A stretch of DNA of 34,023 bases from contig JAHQWA010000586.1 in assembly GCA_019634045.1 (NCBI GenBank), positions 1 through 34,023 on the forward strand, read 5' to 3'. This document shows positions 25,539-33,412 of this stretch, in pieces. The stretch comes from Saprospiraceae bacterium (GTDB taxonomy: Bacteria > Bacteroidota > Bacteroidia > Chitinophagales > Saprospiraceae). Numbering within the stretch: position 1 is the stretch's first letter; each line of letters starts with the position of its first letter. Both the position numbers and the translations under genes were made by a program. A model generated the notes under the pieces. The model saw only the letters and a list, made by a program, of their open reading frames with translations, made no database searches and had not been told where the DNA came from.

Positions 25539-25596
25539 GCAACAACATCCGAAATTTTCTCTAGGCAAGTCCAGAGGAAACTTCGGATGGTGTTGC
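25539..25596 (+). terminator. Long 24-bp hairpin after permease copy 1
   Basis: The left arm (25539-25562) and the right arm (25573-25596) pair over 24 positions, with two mismatches and one G-T wobble, around a 10-nt loop. GCAACA opens it and TGTTGC closes it. There is no T-run after the right arm, so it is not a textbook intrinsic terminator. It may protect the mRNA 3' end, or be a small mobile or repeat unit. Confidence 0.55.
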
Positions 25597-25685
25597 AAGG
25601 ATAAGCGCAAGAATCGGATTGAGTACCAGCATGATTCTACGGATTTTTGTTGAAGAATAATCATTACAACAAAAATTCAAGTAGC

Positions 25686-26153
25686 ATGAAAATTGATTTT
25701 CAAGTAGAAGGTATTCCGCGATATGAAGCTGAAGCCTTATTGCAAACGGCCGAATCCATGATGGGTACTAAGCGTCTTCGAGTGGATGCGAAACCGGGCT
25801 ACCCTTGCCGCTTCAGTTTGGCAGATGCCGACATTGGCGAAGAGGTACTTCTGCTAAGCTATGAGCATCATGCCGTGGCCTCCCCCTATAGATCCTCTGG
25901 TCCGATCTTTATTCGCACCTCCACCACTCAGGCCACTTTAGCTCCCAATGAGATTCCGAAGATGTTGCGGCATCGTTTACTATCCCTTCGTGTATATGAT
26001 CGGGAGGCTATGATGATGGCGGCCCATACGGCTCAAGGAACAGATTTGGAAAGCTTTATACAACGTATTTTCGAAGACCCAATAGCCCTGTATATACAGG
26101 TGCACAATGCCGGCCCGGGTTGTTACAATTGTCAAATTAATCGAGTTAATTAA
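25686..26153 (+). CDS. DUF1203 domain protein
   Basis: I choose the ATG at 25686, giving 155 residues; the TTG at 25647 would add 13 residues of poor quality. The body matches DUF1203: PYRSSGPIFIR (about 78-88), EIPKMLRHRLLSLRVYDREAMM, FIQRIFEDPIALYIQVHNAGPGCYNCQI at the end. The family is small, mostly cytosolic, and its function is not known. No signal peptide is present. It lies 161 bp after the first permease gene and before the tRNA-like gene, without a clear operon partner. I see no standard promoter box upstream. Confidence 0.85.
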   Translation: MKIDFQVEGIPRYEAEALLQTAESMMGTKRLRVDAKPGYPCRFSLADADIGEEVLLLSYEHHAVASPYRSSGPIFIRTSTTQATLAPNEIPKMLRHRLLSLRVYDREAMMMAAHTAQGTDLESFIQRIFEDPIALYIQVHNAGPGCYNCQINRVN

Positions 26154-26405
26154 TTCGATGTGGAACCAATTTTGAATGGCGATAGTTATCTAGACATCAT
26201 GCATAAAATACACATATACCCTTTTTTGACGATTCTTGTGGGCAGCGTTTTAGATAGGAAATTGCGACCGAAGGAAGCAAGATTTCTAGTTAAAAGGTTG
26301 GCTTTAAAGCACAAAATTGTCAGAAAACTAAACAGGTCCTATTGGTATTTGCTGTTCCAGCCAGCAAGGGACTAGATATGTAACAACATAAACTATACAT
26401 GGCAC

Positions 26406-26441
26406 ATGCCCCTTGCGATTCAAATTGCAAGGGGCATTTGC
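26406..26441 (+). terminator. Hairpin terminator upstream of the tRNA-like gene
   Basis: ATGCCCCTTGC (26406-26416) pairs with GCAAGGGGCAT (26427-26437). Inside, GATT and AATT add up to four more pairs. It is followed by TTG and CTTTG. It is a strong stem with a weak T-run. Confidence 0.65.
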
Positions 26442-26502
26442 TTTGGGGGTGATCCAGGTACAGCCAGGAGTTTTGAGTACTTCCATCCCCACTCGATAAA
26501 AC

Positions 26503-26573
26503 GCGTCTTTGGTGTAATGGCAGCATCCCGGCTTCCAACCCCGGTGGTCTGAGTTCGAGTCTTAGAGGACGTG
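26503..26573 (+). tRNA. Atypical tRNA: anticodon best read as CCA (Trp), alternatively TCC (Gly)
   Basis: The 71-nt sequence folds as a full cloverleaf. The acceptor is 26503-26509 with 26566-26572, including G-T pairs at 1-72 and 6-67. The D-stem GTGT pairs with GCAT, with loop AATGGCA. The T-arm is CTGAG-TTCGAGT-CTTAG with the normal TTCGA loop. The variable loop is TGGT, and the base at 73 is G. With standard column spacing the anticodon arm is CCGGC-TTCCAAC-CCCGG. This puts CCA at 34-36 and leaves one C-C mismatch at 31-39. Shifting by one gives the loop CTTCCAA with TCC, but then two C-C mismatches. No CCA end is encoded. It may be functional or a degenerating copy. Confidence 0.7.
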
Positions 26574-26634
26574 CAAAGTAGAAGAAGAGAGTAGGTTTTT
26601 AATTTGGGCCTACCTGCCTTTTAAAAAGCTGTGC

Positions 26635-26642
26635 TAAATTTG
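26635..26642 (+). promoter_or_regulatory. -7 box candidate for the DJ-1/PfpI lipoprotein gene
   Basis: TAAATTTG matches the TAnnTTTG consensus, 42 bp before the ATG at 26685. There is no TTG at the usual spacing; a CTG at 26614-26616 lies 18 nt upstream. Confidence 0.35.
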
Positions 26643-26684
26643 TTGGGTATAAAGGCCTCATTATCTCATTTCATACCTACAAAA

Positions 26685-27458
26685 ATGAAAAAGTACAGCT
26701 TACTCTTTCTTCTACTCACTTTTCTTCAATGTACTACAACCGCTCCTGATGCCGGACAACTTCATGAGGAGCATGCTGCTGCCATAGAGGTCTCCTATCG
26801 CACCCCTGAAATTGATACGACTCGCCTGAATGTAGCCTTTCTAATCATGGATGGCGTCTACAATACGGAACTAACAGCGCCTTATGATATTTTCCAGCAT
26901 ACGATCTTTCGAGATAGCATTAAGTCCATGAATACCTTCATGGTGGCTAATACGCTCAAGCCCGTCACGAGTTTTGAGGGTATCCGGATGCTCCCTGATT
27001 ATGATTACACCAAAGATGACTTACCTCGTATCGATGTCTTGGTCGTACCAAGTGCCGAGCATCATTTGGATACCGATCTAGAAGATGAGGCCTTGATTGC
27101 TTTTGTACAAAAGGCGGATAAAGAGGCTCAATACATTACTTCTCACTGCGATGGAGCTTTTGTATTGGCAAAAGCAGGCTTGTTAAACGATGTAGTTTCT
27201 ACCACTTTCCCAAGCGATATTGATCGGATGCGTGAAATGTTTCCAGATTTGGATATCCGAAAAGATGTTCTCTTTGTTCATGATGGGAAATACATTACAT
27301 CTGCGGGTGGGGCCAAGTCTTTTGAGGCGGCCTTATATTTGGCGGAATTGCTCTATGGAGCTCCGGTCGCGCGCCGCTTGGCCAAAGGATTGGTGATCGA
27401 TTGGGATTTGGAAGAGGTCCCTCATTTGGTTATAGGAGAGCCGGTCTCCATGGATTAG
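26685..27458 (+). CDS. DJ-1/PfpI family lipoprotein
   Basis: From the ATG at 26685 the product has 257 residues; the earlier GTG at 26631 would put 18 unlikely residues before the signal peptide. A Leu-rich signal ends in FLQC with Cys16, a lipobox with Gln at -1. The mature part is a class I glutamine amidotransferase-like fold of the DJ-1/PfpI group. It opens with LNVAFLIMDGVYNTELTAPYDIF. The nucleophile elbow is SHCDGAFVLAKAGLL, with the expected Cys. The end ITSAGGAKSFEAALYLAELLYG is the segment shared with the sensor halves of GlxA-type regulators. No DNA-binding domain follows, so it is an exported enzyme or sensor, not a regulator. The activity is unknown. The exported location is unusual, since most relatives are cytosolic. 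Confidence 0.85.
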   Translation: MKKYSLLFLLLTFLQCTTTAPDAGQLHEEHAAAIEVSYRTPEIDTTRLNVAFLIMDGVYNTELTAPYDIFQHTIFRDSIKSMNTFMVANTLKPVTSFEGIRMLPDYDYTKDDLPRIDVLVVPSAEHHLDTDLEDEALIAFVQKADKEAQYITSHCDGAFVLAKAGLLNDVVSTTFPSDIDRMREMFPDLDIRKDVLFVHDGKYITSAGGAKSFEAALYLAELLYGAPVARRLAKGLVIDWDLEEVPHLVIGEPVSMD

Positions 27459-27631
27459 TAGAAGGTTTTTCCACAGCATTTACTTTGACTAACCTATAGG
27501 TGGTTTCCTGCCGAGATGGCCACTAGTAGAGAGTCATGTACCATCTGAATACTTCCTAAACTATATGTACAGATTTATTACATAGATGATCGTAAGCGTC
27601 ATCAGGTCAAATCTCTTTGCTAAGTAAAATA

Positions 27632-27697
27632 ATACTACAATTAGGAATTAATGTCAAAAGGACTTATCTTACGATTATACTACAATTAGGAATCAAT
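27632..27697 (+). repeat. Pair of direct repeats upstream of permease copy 2 (possible operator)
   Basis: ATACTACAATTAGGAAT occurs at 27632-27648 and again at 27677-27693, 45 bp apart. Both are followed by a similar AAT-containing tail (TAAT and CAAT). They lie 30-95 bp before the ATG of the second permease. The half-site CTACAATT resembles BlaI/MecI-type boxes, but the other half does not match, so the binding protein is unknown. Confidence 0.5.
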
Positions 27698-27726
27698 TAT
27701 TGCGTCGATGCATTTAAGCTTTTGAT

Positions 27727-30342
27727 ATGGGTACACCTAGGCCGCCAAAGTATTTACTGCGATTCTTCAAATGGTTCTGTGATCCAGATATACATTGCTT
27801 TATTGAAGGCGATCTACATGAACTTTACCAGGAGAAGGTGGGGGAAGTGGGCAAGAAAAAAGCTGATCGACGTTTTGCGCTCGATGTATTGCTGCTTTTC
27901 CGCCCAGGAATTATTCGGCCGCTCAAGTTTCTGAAAAATGTAAATCACCTTGACATGTTCAAACATAATTTGCTGATCTCCTGGCGTAGTTTTAAGAAGG
28001 ATAGGAGTACTTTTTTAATCAACTTACTTGGGCTATCAACCGGCTTGACCTGTGCGCTATTGATATTTATGTGGGTGCAGGATGAACAAATGATGGATAA
28101 GTTTCACGAAAAAGATGCTCAGCTATTCCAGGTATTGCAGAAGTCCGGAAGACCAGGAGATATGATGGTAGGCGATTGGACACCGGGACCACTAGCTCAA
28201 GCTTTGAAGGAGGTATTTCCAGAGGTGGAATACGCTACGACTGTGAAGCAAGGCTCTAATTATGATGGTGTGATAACTTACGAGGATAAACATATAAGAG
28301 CCAAACCACAGTATGTAGAACAGGATTATTTTAATATGCTCACCTATCCGCTATTGTATGGGAGTAAGGATCAAGTACTAGCCGATAAATATGCCATCGT
28401 TATTTCCGAAGAACTGGCTTTAAAACTCTTCTCATCCACAAAAGAGGCGGTAGGAAAAACGATAATTTGGGATAAGAAAGCAGGCTTTGGGGCCGATTAT
28501 GGAGGACCCTTTACCATTTCTGGTGTTTTTGAGACCCTACCTTCCAATAATACCATGGATTTTGATGTACTGTTCAATTATGCTTTCTTTTTGGATGCTA
28601 GTCCGAGCGTGGGACGTTGGGAGAACAATCAGGCGAGTACCCTGCTGACTCTAAGAGAAGGAACTGACGTGCAGGCATTCGATCAGAAAATCACCTCTCT
28701 TATTGCCTCTAAAAGAGAATACTCTACGGATTATTTTTTGGTAAAGTACTCTTCCCAATACCTGCATGGTGTATATGAAAACGGTGTGCAAGCTGGTGGA
28801 AGAATCCAATACGTTCGATTGTTTTCATTAATAAGCCTGCTGATCCTGTTGATGGCCAGTATCAACTTTATGAATTTATCCACTGCTAAGGCCAGTATTA
28901 GAATGAAAGAAATTGGGGTCAAGAAAACCTTGGGCGCCGACAGATCACAATTGATTGTACAATTTATCACGGAGTCCCTGCTAATTTCATGCCTTGCCTT
29001 GGTTATCGCCATCACTATTATTGTTGCATTCTTACCTCAATTCAATTTCATCACAGGTAAGTCACTTCAACTTCAGCCAAATCTCGATCTCCTGGGATAT
29101 TTCCTTGGGATTACTTTGTTAACCGGTCTGTTATCGAGCACTTACCCGGCATTGTACTTATCCAAATTCAAGCCTATCGAAATAATGCAAAGGAAACTAA
29201 GGGCTGGTCTAGGTGAATTATGGGTTAGAAAAGGTCTGGTGATTCTTCAATTTTCGATATCGGTCATACTAATAGTTTCGGTATTAGTCATCTACCAGCA
29301 AATGAACTTCATCCAATCTAAAAACCTAGGCTATGATCGAGAAAATATTCTCTCTCTGAAAAAGGAGGGAGCCTTGGAAGAAGACCTGGAGCGTTTCCTT
29401 TCGGAATTACGTGCACTGCCTGAGGTAGTGACTGCCACCAATTCTGGTAACGTATTGGTTGGATTGGAAAATTTATCAGGAGGGCTATACTGGGAAGGTA
29501 AGGGAGAAGATGAACAACTGATGATTGATCAGTTTGCAGTCAATTATGATTTCCTCGAAACTTTTGGGATTAAGCTTAGCATGGGCCGGTCATTTTCACG
29601 GGAATTTGGGGCCGAAGAGACTAAGGTGATTCTTAACGAGGCTGCTGTACATAGCATGAGCTTGGAAGAGCCTTTAGGGGAAAAACTTACATTTTGGCGC
29701 AAACAGGTAGAAGTGGTTGGGGTCACTGAGAACTTTCAATATCAATCCCTGTATCATACGGTGCGCCCCTGTATTTTCATCCTTTTTGAGGAAGGTGAAA
29801 ACTACGGAGATCAGATTTGGATAAAAATTGCGGCTGGGCAGGAAAAAAATGCTATTAAAAGCATAGCGAGCATCTATGATCAGTTCAACCCAGGACACCC
29901 TTTTGAATATGGATTTGTTGATGAGGAATATCAAATGCTTTACGAATCGGAAAAGAAAGTAGCAGTTCTTTCCAAGTATTTTGCCTTATTGGCGATCCTC
30001 ATCTCCTGCCTGGGCTTGTTCGGATTAGCTCTTTACTCGGTGGAAAAAAAGAAAAAGGAAATTAGCGTGCGGAAAGTACTAGGGGCTACGGGTATCCAAA
30101 TCATTGGTTTATTGAGTAGTCATTATGCCAAGATGTTGGTAGTGGCCCTGATGATCGCCTTGCCTTTGAGTTATTGGGGCGCGCATACCTGGTTGTCCAG
30201 TTTTGCCTTCCGGATTGAATTGGAATGGTGGTTTTTTGGCTTAGCTATACTAGCAACCTTTGTTCTGATCTGGGTATCGATTGGTTGGCAAACCATCAGA
30301 GCGGCTAGATTGAATCCTGTGGAAAATTTAAGTAGTGAATAG
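27727..30342 (+). CDS. MacB/FtsX-type ABC transporter permease with N-terminal prefix domain, copy 2
   Basis: The 871-residue protein is a homologue of the first permease. It opens with the same prefix domain (GTPRPPKYLLRFFKWFCDPD, then EGDLHELYQEK), a first membrane segment near 95-115, a periplasmic MacB-like part, a first FtsX domain (about 365-480) with KEIGVKKTLGAD, a middle membrane segment (about 500-525), a second periplasmic part, and a last FtsX domain (about 748-871) with KEISVRKVLGAT and a final NLSSE. Unlike copy 1, no PadR gene is fused or adjacent, and no ATPase gene is near. It may be controlled through the direct repeats at 27632-27697. The cargo is unknown. Confidence 0.9.
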   Translation: MGTPRPPKYLLRFFKWFCDPDIHCFIEGDLHELYQEKVGEVGKKKADRRFALDVLLLFRPGIIRPLKFLKNVNHLDMFKHNLLISWRSFKKDRSTFLINLLGLSTGLTCALLIFMWVQDEQMMDKFHEKDAQLFQVLQKSGRPGDMMVGDWTPGPLAQALKEVFPEVEYATTVKQGSNYDGVITYEDKHIRAKPQYVEQDYFNMLTYPLLYGSKDQVLADKYAIVISEELALKLFSSTKEAVGKTIIWDKKAGFGADYGGPFTISGVFETLPSNNTMDFDVLFNYAFFLDASPSVGRWENNQASTLLTLREGTDVQAFDQKITSLIASKREYSTDYFLVKYSSQYLHGVYENGVQAGGRIQYVRLFSLISLLILLMASINFMNLSTAKASIRMKEIGVKKTLGADRSQLIVQFITESLLISCLALVIAITIIVAFLPQFNFITGKSLQLQPNLDLLGYFLGITLLTGLLSSTYPALYLSKFKPIEIMQRKLRAGLGELWVRKGLVILQFSISVILIVSVLVIYQQMNFIQSKNLGYDRENILSLKKEGALEEDLERFLSELRALPEVVTATNSGNVLVGLENLSGGLYWEGKGEDEQLMIDQFAVNYDFLETFGIKLSMGRSFSREFGAEETKVILNEAAVHSMSLEEPLGEKLTFWRKQVEVVGVTENFQYQSLYHTVRPCIFILFEEGENYGDQIWIKIAAGQEKNAIKSIASIYDQFNPGHPFEYGFVDEEYQMLYESEKKVAVLSKYFALLAILISCLGLFGLALYSVEKKKKEISVRKVLGATGIQIIGLLSSHYAKMLVVALMIALPLSYWGAHTWLSSFAFRIELEWWFFGLAILATFVLIWVSIGWQTIRAARLNPVENLSSE

Positions 30343-30894
30343 AGAGACCATTAATAGTTTTTTTACTCTAGGAACTCATATAAACTTATTCATCTGGACT
30401 GCGACCTAAATCCTTGAACTTCCTGGACTTCAGCTTTTTCTCGTCCCGTACTTTTCAAGTACGAAACTTAAAAAGGGCTTCGCCAGTAAATCCAATGCTT
30501 TGGCCTCGTCAGCAGCCAATAAGTTTAAATGAGTTCTAGGTATAGTTTATCGTTTCAGCCGATATTGAGTTGAACCTTAGCCTTTTAAAAAGCTTGAAAT
30601 TTCTATTGAAGAGGAGAATATATTCGGCAGCTATTTCTACTCTTCTGATAACGAGTGTTTAATAGCTATATTGCAAGGTGCTGTGTAGATTTATAAGGTA
30701 TTGATAATGAATATTTAATGTTTTGATTGCCTTCGGCAACTTCCTTTTTCAGTCGAAAAAACGGAAGCAAAATTCTTGAAAAAAAAGAACCCCTCCGTCA
30801 AACGGTTTCTTGCCGGGCAACCCGCTCTCAGTGGTGGCTATACCATTATTTATTTAGGCGAAAAGTACCAAAGTCGAGCTTAGCGTAATCAAAT
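30343..30894. other. Intergenic 552 bp rich in inverted repeats
   Basis: Holds inverted-repeat element copy 2 (30372-30536) and a cluster of short hairpins (about 30727-30820): TTGCC-TTC-GGCAA, CTTCC(T)5 with (A)5CGGAAG, CCGT-CAA-ACGG followed by TTTCTT, and TTGCC-G-GGCAA. No ORF is supported. The hairpins may end both converging transcripts (permease rightward, OmpP1-like leftward). Confidence 0.55.
30372..30536. repeat. 165-bp imperfect inverted-repeat element, copy 2
   Basis: GAACTCATATAAACTTATT (30372-30390) and its near-perfect reverse complement (30518-30536) differ at one of 19 positions. The core contains a perfect CGTACTT-TTC-AAGTACG hairpin. On the minus strand it holds GCATTGGATTT, then later GAGAAAAAGCTGAAGTCC, the same blocks as in copy 1 (33-202). 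Its outer ends are shared with copy 3 (11187-11240). Confidence 0.7.
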
Positions 30895-32262
30895 TCAATC
30901 TCTAGGCTTCCTTATGCTATCCAGAATAAAGCCATAGGTAAGCAATACGCTGAGGTTGTTTTTCTTTAAGCCACTCAAGTTGGGAGCCAGAACATCGATA
31001 TTAGAAAACTGTTGGAAATTCCCTTCATCTGGAATACTGCGTATCGTACCGTAATCAACGCCCAATAAAATGGTACTTCTATTGAAGTTGATTTTGGAGC
31101 CTACGACATAGTGTATATGATTCCCATCAAAAATGGTATTTCTGACAGTGCCCTGGGGTGTTGAAATATTTTCGTAAGCGAAATTATTAGTGCGAACCGC
31201 AGCGGAGAGATGAAGATTGTTGTTTACACTATGCGAGTAACCCATAGAGAAATTAAATACCTCTTTACTACCATTCCTCCAATCGGTAGTGGAGCCCAGG
31301 GTTTCGACAGTAGCCATTGTATATTCCCTGACTTTTGTATGGTAGCTAGTATTGAGCCATATTTTCTGGTTGGGATTGAGGGTTAGGCTATAGCCAAGGT
31401 TGAACTCCCAGGGGGTTTCTATAGTTGGATCTATTTCATTGTCAATAACTTGGTCAACCGCTACTTCACCATCTTCTGAATTGGCTCTAACATTAAAGAA
31501 GTTTCCTCCCCGAATCAGTCGCAGGTAGGTAGGGGTGGTAACGGTAAAACCGATATCATGCACTTCTGTATCTAGCAGAAACCCAATTTTTGTAACTAAT
31601 CCTATATTGCTGTAGGAGCCATCAAAGTTAAAGTCGAAAAACTGGGTTAACGGATTAGCTTGATTGACATCCAATTCTTCTGAGAATACTCTATTCCGGT
31701 ATGAAAAATCAAAATTGCGGACAAATTGACTTACCCCAAAATAGAGTTTAGGCCCTAACTTAAAATTAGTGCCCAGGCCAAACCAATCATCCTCTCCGCG
31801 ATACTCATAGTCGAAATACTGGGTGCTTTGCTGGTTGGCATTTAAGGACTCCTGCTCAGCCGTGAACACATCCGAGAAATCACTCTTGCTGATCTTTAGG
31901 AAGGCTATGTCAAGGTTTCTGATCTTAAACTTAAAGGAAATCAAATCGGGTTTTTGACTAAAATCCCGATCCAATGGACTGGGTTGATTGTTCCCCCAAA
32001 ATTCTCGAAATCCAAAAGTCCGAACGCGGGGTTGTATGATGGAGACACTAAACTGAGTGGGTACTTCATGAATAGAGGCTGGGTTGTAAAAAGTCATACT
32101 CACATCATCCGTACCCGCTACCACTGCACCACCCAACATAGCCCCATCTATGCCAAACTGCTCGGTACTGTACAGATGGTTTTGAGACAAGAGCTTAAGG
32201 CTGAATAGCGATAGGAGTATAACTAGTTTATAGGGAAAAATCTTAAGGAGATCTAGATGCAT
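30895..32262 (-). CDS. OmpP1/FadL-like outer-membrane beta-barrel protein
   Basis: The 455-residue product has a signal peptide (a hydrophobic stretch about 10-25, then SQNHLYSTEQFG). The mature start has the segment GAMLGGAVVAGTDDVSMTFYNPASI, the typical N-terminal pattern of FadL/TodX/OmpP1 proteins that import hydrophobic compounds across the outer membrane. Alternating aromatic strands follow, such as WFGLGTNFKLGPKLYFGVSQF, WEFNLGYSLTLNPNQKIWLNTSYH, VFNFSMGYSHSVNNNLHLSAAVRTN and the last strand NLSVLLTYGFIL. The length fits the family. The substrate cannot be predicted. No CTD for T9SS is present, so it would rely on the BAM machinery for insertion. It is followed on the minus strand by the hairpin cluster of the 552-bp spacer. 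Confidence 0.75.
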   Translation of the reverse strand: MHLDLLKIFPYKLVILLSLFSLKLLSQNHLYSTEQFGIDGAMLGGAVVAGTDDVSMTFYNPASIHEVPTQFSVSIIQPRVRTFGFREFWGNNQPSPLDRDFSQKPDLISFKFKIRNLDIAFLKISKSDFSDVFTAEQESLNANQQSTQYFDYEYRGEDDWFGLGTNFKLGPKLYFGVSQFVRNFDFSYRNRVFSEELDVNQANPLTQFFDFNFDGSYSNIGLVTKIGFLLDTEVHDIGFTVTTPTYLRLIRGGNFFNVRANSEDGEVAVDQVIDNEIDPTIETPWEFNLGYSLTLNPNQKIWLNTSYHTKVREYTMATVETLGSTTDWRNGSKEVFNFSMGYSHSVNNNLHLSAAVRTNNFAYENISTPQGTVRNTIFDGNHIHYVVGSKINFNRSTILLGVDYGTIRSIPDEGNFQQFSNIDVLAPNLSGLKKNNLSVLLTYGFILDSIRKPRD

Positions 32263-32414
32263 AGCTAAAGATTATTTTTGGTCGATACTGACAAACGCCC
32301 TGCTAAGAAGCACTTCCGCATTATCCACTAAGAAACATTAGTAGGTTTCTGATAGTTGAGAGAAAATTAGCTCCATTTGAAATTTCCCACAGAAAAGATA
32401 GGCTATCAACTACA

Positions 32415-33209
32415 TCAAGTCGCCTTCAGCTTGGTCATCATTTTGAACAATAGGGTAGGGAAGAAGCGTCTCAGGTAGACTGCCAATCTTTCTTTCCCTC
32501 TAGCAATGAGTAGCTCCGGTGTCTCATTTTTGATACCATTAATAATCCTGGCCGCACACGCTTCCACGGGAATTCCATTCTCAATCAATGGATCAGTGAC
32601 ATTGTGTTTTTGGCCATCTCCTTCCAGCGCATTGATAGAGATATTGGTCCTGACGGAGCCTGGCGTGACCACCATGACTTTGATATTGTCGGCATGCACT
32701 TCGGAACGCAGCGCGTCCATAAAGCCAATCACGGCATGTTTGGCGGCGCAATAAGCCGTCCGCATCGGTGTCCCCAGCTTCCCAGCCACACTACTGATGG
32801 TGATAATCATGCCCGCTTTCCTTTCCATCATATGCGGCAAGGTGGATTTAGTCATGGCAATGGCGGCAAAATAGTCCAGCTCCATGATTTTTCGGTCCAC
32901 CTCCATCAAGGTATCTTTGGCCAAGGATCGCTGTGAAATCCCCGCATTATTGACCAAGATGTCAATGGCATCCACTTTAGATAGGATCTCCTCTACGGCA
33001 TTAGGAATCGTCTCTACCTTTAACAGATCCATCGGGTATACGAAATGCCCCGAACCGGCCAAACTATCCTTTACTGCCTGTAGCTTTTCAGTATTTCGGG
33101 CTGTCAGGATAATTTTGGCCCCAACCTTTGCCAGTTGTATGGCCAATTCTTTTCCAATGCCTTCCGAAGCTCCCGTTATCCAAACTGTTTTATTGTTGAA
33201 GTCTTTCAT
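32415..33209 (-). CDS. SDR family oxidoreductase (short-chain dehydrogenase)
   Basis: The 264-residue protein is a classical SDR. It has the cofactor motif TGASEGIG (13-20), the NNAG motif (in DILVNNAGIS), a catalytic Ser in ITISSVAG, and the YxxxK site as YCAAK. The pattern resembles the DHRS7-like group of dehydrogenases, and NADP is a likely cofactor (an Arg follows the second strand: TARNTEKL). The C-terminus is basic and hydrophobic (RRFFPTLLFKMMTKLKAT), consistent with membrane association. The substrate is unknown. A run of AGATGTC heptamers lies 48 bp upstream of the start, in its presumed promoter area. Confidence 0.92.
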   Translation of the reverse strand: MKDFNNKTVWITGASEGIGKELAIQLAKVGAKIILTARNTEKLQAVKDSLAGSGHFVYPMDLLKVETIPNAVEEILSKVDAIDILVNNAGISQRSLAKDTLMEVDRKIMELDYFAAIAMTKSTLPHMMERKAGMIITISSVAGKLGTPMRTAYCAAKHAVIGFMDALRSEVHADNIKVMVVTPGSVRTNISINALEGDGQKHNVTDPLIENGIPVEACAARIINGIKNETPELLIARGKERLAVYLRRFFPTLLFKMMTKLKAT

Positions 33210-33256
33210 GTTTGTAGGATTCTAATGCTTGATGATAGAGGCCAGGTTGTAGGACT

Positions 33257-33302
33257 AGATGTCAGATGTCAGATGTCAGATGTCAGATGTCAGATGTCAG
33301 AT
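33257..33302. repeat. Heptanucleotide tandem repeat (AGATGTC), 6.6 copies
   Basis: Six perfect copies of AGATGTC (33257-33298) plus a partial AGAT make up 46 bp. Nearby (about 33340-33362) related TCTGTCTTCT strings occur twice. A tract of this kind can change copy number by slippage. It lies upstream of the leftward SDR gene. Confidence 0.9.
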
Positions 33303-33412
33303 TCGCTGAGGGAAGCGCCCTAGCTAACTAATGATGTCTGTCTTCTCGCTTCTGTCTTCTAGAGATCTACTTTCATAAAGCAAGGTAATAATCTGAGCGC
33401 CTAAGCCCAGCA

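Larger units (their letters stand above)
26154..26684 (+). other. Intergenic 531 bp: hairpin terminator, tRNA-like gene, promoter candidate
   Basis: Contains a strong hairpin (26406-26437), the tRNA-like gene (26503-26573) and a TAAATTTG box (26635-26642). A 71-codon GTG-initiated frame (26160-26375) is not supported by any feature beyond its length. Confidence 0.5.

Noticed and set aside
26160-26375. 71-codon GTG-initiated frame after DUF1203
   Set aside because: Basic composition with no recognisable motif, no promoter box, and no stronger evidence than chance length.
26685-27458. AraC/GlxA-type transcription regulator
   Set aside because: The sensor-like half is present but there is no HTH domain, and a lipobox signal precedes it.
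27632-27697. BlaI/MecI operator
   Set aside because: Only one half-site (CTACAATT) resembles the box; the other half is missing, and no BlaI/BlaR gene is nearby.
27617-27934. 105-codon frame covering the direct repeats and the permease start
   Set aside because: It is out of frame with the permease and is explained by the repeat units; no domain is visible.
33257-33302. CRISPR array
   Set aside because: The units are 7 bp and contiguous with no spacers, so this is a simple tandem repeat.
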